A DNA stretch of 64,000 bases from Yoonia litorea (GTDB lineage Bacteria; Pseudomonadota; Alphaproteobacteria; Rhodobacterales; Rhodobacteraceae). A model generated the notes under the pieces. The model did not search any database and was not told where the DNA came from. It saw only the letters and a list, made by a program, of their open reading frames with translations. Each line of letters opens with the position of its first letter. The stretch's first letter is position 1. The stretch is from contig NZ_FOZM01000001.1 of assembly GCF_900114675.1 (NCBI RefSeq), positions 682,001-746,000 of the forward strand, given 5' to 3'. This document shows positions 59,800 through 64,000 of this stretch, in pieces. Made by a program: the position numbers and the translations under genes.

Positions 59800-60933
59800 C
59801 TAAGCGGCGTCTTGGCCCATGCGCCGATAGTCCTTCGGCGTCATTCCCGTTTCACGATTGAACGCCTTGTAGAAGGTCGAACGCGAGTTAAAACCGACCT
59901 CCAGCGCCACATCGAGGACGGAAAGTTCGCCTGCCGCGATCAGGGGTTTGGAGGCTTCGATCCGATGCCTCGCGACATAGTCAAAAAAGCTCGCCCCGAT
60001 CTCCTGATTGAGGGTCTGTGACACCTGATTGGGCAACGCACCAACGTGCTGCGAAAGCTTCTGCAAAGACAGGCCGGGATCAAGGTAAAGCGCGTCTTTT
60101 TTCATCGCGGCCTCAATGCGTCCTGCCAGCTTTGCGGCATGGTCATCCGTCAGCGCAGAGCGCGCGTATTTGATGTCCGGTTCGGGCTCCGGAGCGGGTG
60201 CTCTCGCATCCACGATCTTCACAGGTGCAAAGATATTCAACACGAGCAATCCCGCGCCGATCAGCACCAGAAAAAGCTCCGCAACAAACAAGCGCCCATC
60301 CGCAAAATTCTCATCCGCAAGCGATCCAGCGCCTGTGATCCAGATCAGCACGATCAGCGCCATCAACACATCAACCCAACGCAGGTCGCGTTCGTCGGCG
60401 TCCGAATAAAGCTGCCGGATATGAGCGCGGTAGATCCTCAGACGCCTGAGGATCGCAACCACATAGGCCAACGAAACCGGAAGCCACAAAACAAGCAGGA
60501 AAAAGGTCAAAAGCGCCAGCGCGCCCGGCCAAAACCCCAGCGGCAGTTCCCCTTCCAGAAACATCATTTCCTTGGTCTGTGCCGGTAGGGTCCAATAGCC
60601 AATGCAGACCACTAAGCTTGCGGCTGGCATGATCAGATCACGCCACGGGACGGGCAGGGGGGCAGTCGGTGACGTCTTCGCCTGAATGTAATGGAAAAAG
60701 GCAGGTGGCAGCACCGACAGCAGCACCAGCAAGACAGGCATGTAATTCAAGAGCGCATCGCCAGCGAAGGTTCTGACAAGCGGAAGCGCCAGCATCCCGA
60801 CAAATGCGAAGTAGACGGCACCGAGACCCAGCATCGCGCGCAGATACCTTTGGCGCGGCACAACGGTCAGCAGCCCGGACAGGGCCACGCCAAGAGAAAT
60901 CCCTGAAAGGGTGAGAAGCGCCGCACTGTCCAT
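59800..60933 (-). CDS. Membrane-anchored AraC-family regulator
   Basis: The start at 60933 gives 377 residues; the frame upstream to 61080 lacks support. Residues 1-225 contain about seven hydrophobic helices. The C-terminal 110 residues are an AraC DNA-binding domain with ELSVLDVALEVGFNSRSTFYKAFNRETGMTPKDYRR. A transcription factor with a multi-helix membrane sensor suggests it senses a lipophilic or envelope signal. It diverges from a membrane protein gene with about 147 bp between the starts, its likely target. Confidence 0.88.
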   Translation of the reverse strand: MDSAALLTLSGISLGVALSGLLTVVPRQRYLRAMLGLGAVYFAFVGMLALPLVRTFAGDALLNYMPVLLVLLSVLPPAFFHYIQAKTSPTAPLPVPWRDLIMPAASLVVCIGYWTLPAQTKEMMFLEGELPLGFWPGALALLTFFLLVLWLPVSLAYVVAILRRLRIYRAHIRQLYSDADERDLRWVDVLMALIVLIWITGAGSLADENFADGRLFVAELFLVLIGAGLLVLNIFAPVKIVDARAPAPEPEPDIKYARSALTDDHAAKLAGRIEAAMKKDALYLDPGLSLQKLSQHVGALPNQVSQTLNQEIGASFFDYVARHRIEASKPLIAAGELSVLDVALEVGFNSRSTFYKAFNRETGMTPKDYRRMGQDAA

Positions 60934-61079
60934 ACGCCCTAATAGACAGGTTTGGGCACTTTCATCAACGCGTCCCGATTTCAGGTTCAAATGAATGTCC
61001 TCGCCGTCACGCGCGGACGACAGGACAAATAGGTGGTGCGTAGATGCGGTCAAAACCGACCCATCTGAAAGGAAACGCA

Positions 61080-61766
61080 ATGCCCACCCTCAATCTCATC
61101 ACACTGTTTGCTCACGTCGCGCTGGGCACTCTGGCCGTCGTCGTTGGCGCCATCGTCCTCGGCGCGCGTAAGGGACAGAAAACCCATGTCAGCGCTGGCC
61201 GCGTCTTTGTTGTCAGTATGGGATTGGCCTCCCTTCTCGGAGCGATCCTCGGTGCCATCAGATACGAAACTTTCTGGATCACCTTTCATGCGGGCATTCT
61301 CGGGGCCACTTTGGTCACAAGCGGTGTCTTGGCCGTCCGCATCAAACAGGCCGGTGCCAAAAGGCTGTTCGCGGGTGTCGCTGCCGTAAATGCACTGAAT
61401 ACCGCCTCCTTGTTTGGCGCGGGCTGGTACGCGGCAACACTGCCTGACGCCCGTTTGTTCGGCTTTGCCGCTGGAGACTATTTCTTCCTGTTCGGTCTGG
61501 CGGCGATCGCCTTTCTCGGTGACGTTCTTGCGATAGTCGGACGTGAGGTCTCCAACCGGCATCGGGTCGCCCAACATCTGGTGCGCATGTGCGTCGGGTT
61601 TTTCATCGCTGCCGGTTCTGCATTTACCGGACCGGGGGCCTCGGCGTTTCCCGAAGCCGTGCGCAACTCGGGTCTGCTGTCACTGCCCGAACTGATGATA
61701 GCGCTGCTGATGGTGTATTGGCTTTGGAAGACATTGCGGCGTCAGCGTCCGGCAATGGCAACGTGA
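61080..61766 (+). CDS. Multi-pass membrane protein of unknown function
   Basis: The start at 61080 follows GAAAGGAAACGC and gives 228 residues; an earlier Met at 61044 is possible. Six or seven hydrophobic helices are visible, starting LITLFAHVALGTLAVVVGAIVLGARKGQKTH, with conserved-looking His residues (HVALG, KTHVSAGR, FHAGI, HLVRM) that could bind a metal or haem. The layout resembles DUF2306-type predicted membrane proteins, but I cannot assign the family firmly. It is divergent from the AraC gene that probably controls it. Confidence 0.6.
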   Translation: MPTLNLITLFAHVALGTLAVVVGAIVLGARKGQKTHVSAGRVFVVSMGLASLLGAILGAIRYETFWITFHAGILGATLVTSGVLAVRIKQAGAKRLFAGVAAVNALNTASLFGAGWYAATLPDARLFGFAAGDYFFLFGLAAIAFLGDVLAIVGREVSNRHRVAQHLVRMCVGFFIAAGSAFTGPGASAFPEAVRNSGLLSLPELMIALLMVYWLWKTLRRQRPAMAT

Positions 61767-61993
61767 CCCGCTTTGAGTGTCCAAGCTTGCCACGGACAAT
61801 GAGCAGGCGCAGAAAACCCTTGTGCAATCAGGCCATAAGCGCGACGCGAGAGACGACAAAGGGGCGGTGCAGCGATCTGCCGAACGCCTCATTCCTAGGC
61901 ACATCTTCCGTTTCTGGACATTTTGCTGGCAGCCGGCTCTGAGCTGATGATTCCGGACTTGTCTTATGTCCATGTTCCTTACACTTCGAAGGC

Positions 61994-62578
61994 ATGACTA
62001 ACGAACTCCGCATTGTTGTCGTCGAACAGGACCAGGATCGCGCACTGGCGATTGTCGATGCACTCAAAGACGCATGCGCCTGCGATGTTCTGGTCATTGC
62101 AAATGCAGACAGCCTTGCGCGGCGTGTTGCTGCGTTTCAGCCAGACATTGTCTTGATTGATATCGACAATCCCACGCGTGACATGCTTGAGGAAATGACG
62201 CTTGCCTCCGGTCCACTGGAAAGGCCGGTGGCGATGTTTGTTTCGTCTGAAGCCGGTGGACTGGCGCAGGCTGCAATCGAGGCAGGCGTGTCCGCGTACG
62301 TCGTTGACGGGTTGTCGCCTACGCGCGTCAAATCCGTGATGGATACGGCCATCGCGCGGTTTTCAATCGTGCGTCAGATGCGTGAGGAACTCGCCGAGAC
62401 GCGTCGTGCCCTTGAAGAACGCAAAGTGATCGACCGCGCCAAGGGCATGTTGATGAAAGCAAAGGGGATTGATGAAGAGGCGGCTTATGCCTTGCTGCGA
62501 AAGACAGCGATGGATCGGGGGCGCCGTGTGGCCGATGTCGCCGAGGCCCTCGTCACAGCCGCCGGGCTATTGGGATGA
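61994..62578 (+). CDS. nasT: ANTAR-domain antiterminator NasT
   Basis: A 194-residue protein with an N-terminal pseudo-receiver domain (RIVVVEQDQDRALAIV, with Asp in VLIDIDNP) and a C-terminal ANTAR RNA-binding domain (residues about 130-190, LEERKVIDRAKGMLMKAKGIDEEAAYALLRKTAMDRG). NasT binds a two-hairpin leader RNA and lets polymerase pass a terminator upstream of nitrate or nitrite assimilation genes. It is held inactive by NasS, encoded next in an ATGA overlap. Confidence 0.93.
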   Translation: MTNELRIVVVEQDQDRALAIVDALKDACACDVLVIANADSLARRVAAFQPDIVLIDIDNPTRDMLEEMTLASGPLERPVAMFVSSEAGGLAQAAIEAGVSAYVVDGLSPTRVKSVMDTAIARFSIVRQMREELAETRRALEERKVIDRAKGMLMKAKGIDEEAAYALLRKTAMDRGRRVADVAEALVTAAGLLG

Positions 62579-63744
62579 AGCCTGTCGAAATCTCTGTGGC
62601 CTATATGCCCCTCGTCGATGCGGCCCCGCTGATCATCGCGCAGGAGATGGGGTTTGCGCAAAGTGAAGGTATTGCGCTGAACCTCATCGCGGCCCCGTCT
62701 TGGTCCTCTGTCAGGGATATGTTGGCCTTCGGGCGTGTGGATGCCGCGCACCTTTTGTCACCAGTGCCGATTGCGTCCGCGATGAGGATGGGTGGTGTCT
62801 CAACGCAGATTTCTGCCGTGTCGGTGTTGTCGGTCAATGGCAACGTGATCGGTGTCAGCCGCGCGTTGGAGGCAAAACTGCGCGACGCGGGCTACCCTTT
62901 CGACTTTGCTGATCCGGTCGCTGCATCAGCCGCTCTCGCGGCGGTGTCTGATGGTCCGCTTACCTTTGGTGTCCCCTTTCCGTTTTCAATGCATGTGGCC
63001 CTTCTGCGGTATTGGGCGGAGGGCACATCCCTTGGGCGGGACGGGATCAGGATCCGCACTGTGCCTCCACCACTGATGGCCAATGCCTTGGCCGCTGGCG
63101 ATGTAGACGCCTTCTGCGTCGGCGAACCGTGGGGCTCGGTCGCTATGGAAACCGGGGCCGGTGCGCTGATCCTGCCTGGGCGGGCCATTTGGAATTTCGC
63201 CCCTGAAAAGGTTTTGTCAGTGCGAACCGACTGGGCCGAAACAGAACCTGATTTACTGGGACGCCTGATGCGCGCAGTCTGGCGTGCTGGGCGCTGGCTG
63301 TCTCATCCGGATGTGAAGGCGACGGCAAGTGACCTGCTGTCCCGAAAGGCCTATCTGGACGTCTCTGCGGAGCTGATTGATCGCGCGCTTTCTGGGCATC
63401 TGTCGATTACGCATCGCGGCGACCATCGTGCCGTTCCCGGTTTTCTTGAGTTCTATGCAGGCGCTGCGACCTTTCCTTGGCGCAGTCAGGCCAAATGGAT
63501 CATGGAGCGCCTTGTGCAGGAGCATGGTGCAGAGCCACTTTCCGATGCGCAGATAGCGCGCGTGTTTCGGACCGATCTGCATCGCAGACACCTCGCATCC
63601 GTCGGCTGCGATCTTCCTGGCGCATCGTCAAAGGTCGAAGGCGCGATTCTTGCGCCGACAGCAGTCGCATCAGCGGCCGGTGAGATCACATTGCATCCGG
63701 ATCGCTTTTTTGACGGCAAGGTTTTTGATCCTGACCGTCTGTAA
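62575..63744 (+). CDS. nasS: Nitrate/nitrite sensor NasS (NrtA-like)
   Basis: A 389-residue relative of the nitrate-binding protein NrtA/CmpA. It has no signal peptide, as expected for the cytoplasmic sensor NasS: it opens directly with VEISVAYMPLVDAAPLIIAQEMGFAQSEGI. It binds nitrate or nitrite and then releases NasT. The ATGA overlap with nasT ensures balanced synthesis of the two partners. The 256 bp that follow appear to be a leader region controlled by this pair. Confidence 0.92.
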   Translation: MKPVEISVAYMPLVDAAPLIIAQEMGFAQSEGIALNLIAAPSWSSVRDMLAFGRVDAAHLLSPVPIASAMRMGGVSTQISAVSVLSVNGNVIGVSRALEAKLRDAGYPFDFADPVAASAALAAVSDGPLTFGVPFPFSMHVALLRYWAEGTSLGRDGIRIRTVPPPLMANALAAGDVDAFCVGEPWGSVAMETGAGALILPGRAIWNFAPEKVLSVRTDWAETEPDLLGRLMRAVWRAGRWLSHPDVKATASDLLSRKAYLDVSAELIDRALSGHLSITHRGDHRAVPGFLEFYAGAATFPWRSQAKWIMERLVQEHGAEPLSDAQIARVFRTDLHRRHLASVGCDLPGASSKVEGAILAPTAVASAAGEITLHPDRFFDGKVFDPDRL

Positions 63745-63908
63745 GCGCCCAAAATTCAGGCAACCTGGGGATGATATGTCAAGATCAGTACAGTCTTGAG
63801 GATTGATTCTAGGAACATTCGCTGCGCTGCGGCATAAAACTCGTGTCGACCGCAATGGCGCGGACTTCACCGAATACGATCCCGATGTGCGGGATATTCT
63901 TGAGCAAG
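63745..63908 (+). promoter_or_regulatory. Probable leader RNA upstream of a nitrate assimilation gene
   Basis: No convincing gene is seen after nasS. Two hairpins can form here: TCAAGA/TCTTGA at 63779-63799 and ATCCCG/CGGGAT at 63879-63895, the latter with a 5-nt loop. A large terminator hairpin follows at 63909. The order fits an attenuation leader read by NasT, but the loops do not clearly show the hexaloop consensus of ANTAR targets. A TTG-started frame (63803-63985) crosses the region and is not recognised. Confidence 0.4.
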
Positions 63909-63957
63909 GTCGCTCACTTTTCGTCGGATTTCCGACGGTAAGTGGTCGGCCTTTTTT
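63909..63957 (+). terminator. Leader terminator near the window end
   Basis: A long hairpin spans 63909-63950: an outer stem of about 11 bp (GTCGCTCACTT with AAGTGGTCGGC, one mismatch and wobble pairs) encloses an inner 7-bp stem (CGTCGGA/TCCGACG). Six Ts follow at 63952-63957. Placed after nasTS, it is the expected target of NasT-dependent read-through. Confidence 0.7.
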
Positions 63958-64000
63958 CTTTTCCCACGGTCATTCCCTCCCATGACCGGACACACGACGG

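Noticed and set aside
63803-63985. 60-codon TTG-started frame near the window end
   Set aside because: It crosses the leader terminator, has no ribosome site and matches no family, though its middle looks somewhat protein-like.

Overview
The window looks like a piece of a marine alphaproteobacterial chromosome, most likely Rhodobacteraceae (roseobacter group). The reasons are moderately high GC, many ATGA-coupled operons, the purine and pyrimidine catabolic gene sets (PuuD, a PuuE-UraD fusion, RutR with a RutR box), a NasT/NasS pair, KtrAB, and a glucosylglycerol (marine osmolyte) operon. The genus cannot be fixed from sequence alone. I see no rRNA, tRNA, CRISPR array, prophage or complete insertion sequence.

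Regions. (1) 1-3964: small membrane protein, FNT-family channel, DUF2254 protein and MATE exporter. (2) 3968-11720 (minus): a type I secretion operon encoding a 1223-residue SdrD/Cna-B-type surface protein, a SapC-family protein, an ABC exporter and its adaptor. (3) 12286-19256: a capsule/EPS export operon resembling group 4 capsule gfc-etp-etk (YjbH, YjbF, small GfcA-like protein, Wza, LMW phosphatase, BY-kinase), with GalU convergent to it. (4) 20477-23891: GpsA, HAD phosphatase and GgpS, a glucosylglycerol operon. (5) 23950-38328: a sugar-type ABC transporter and a catabolic operon of unknown substrate. It holds a HisD-like dehydrogenase, three tandem-SnoaL proteins, an SDR, a LacI regulator, a bicupin, a MetE-like zinc protein, an alpha/beta hydrolase and a coupled 31-codon ORF. 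(6) 38375-45495: urate to glyoxylate and urea. (7) 45804-54963: reductive pyrimidine degradation with RutR, an NMT1/THI5-type ABC importer and an embedded GIY-YIG gene among palindromic repeats. (8) 55305-61766: LysR/aldo-keto reductase pair, KtrAB potassium uptake, a membrane-anchored AraC regulator and a membrane protein. (9) 61994-64000: NasT-NasS and a probable attenuator leader for a nitrate gene beyond the window.

The genes form a coherent picture. The cell builds a surface matrix (secreted Cna-B protein plus exported polysaccharide) and makes its own osmolyte. It scavenges nitrogen-rich organic compounds (urate, pyrimidines, nitrate) and an unidentified small organic compound.

The best candidates for undescribed biology are: the 23.9-38.3 kb catabolic locus; a 54-nt element present twice (36430-36483 and 59661-59714) whose 12 differences fall in loops and linkers or keep pairing; the GIY-YIG gene bracketed by 19-bp palindromes; and the 31-codon ORF coupled to both neighbours by ATGA overlaps.
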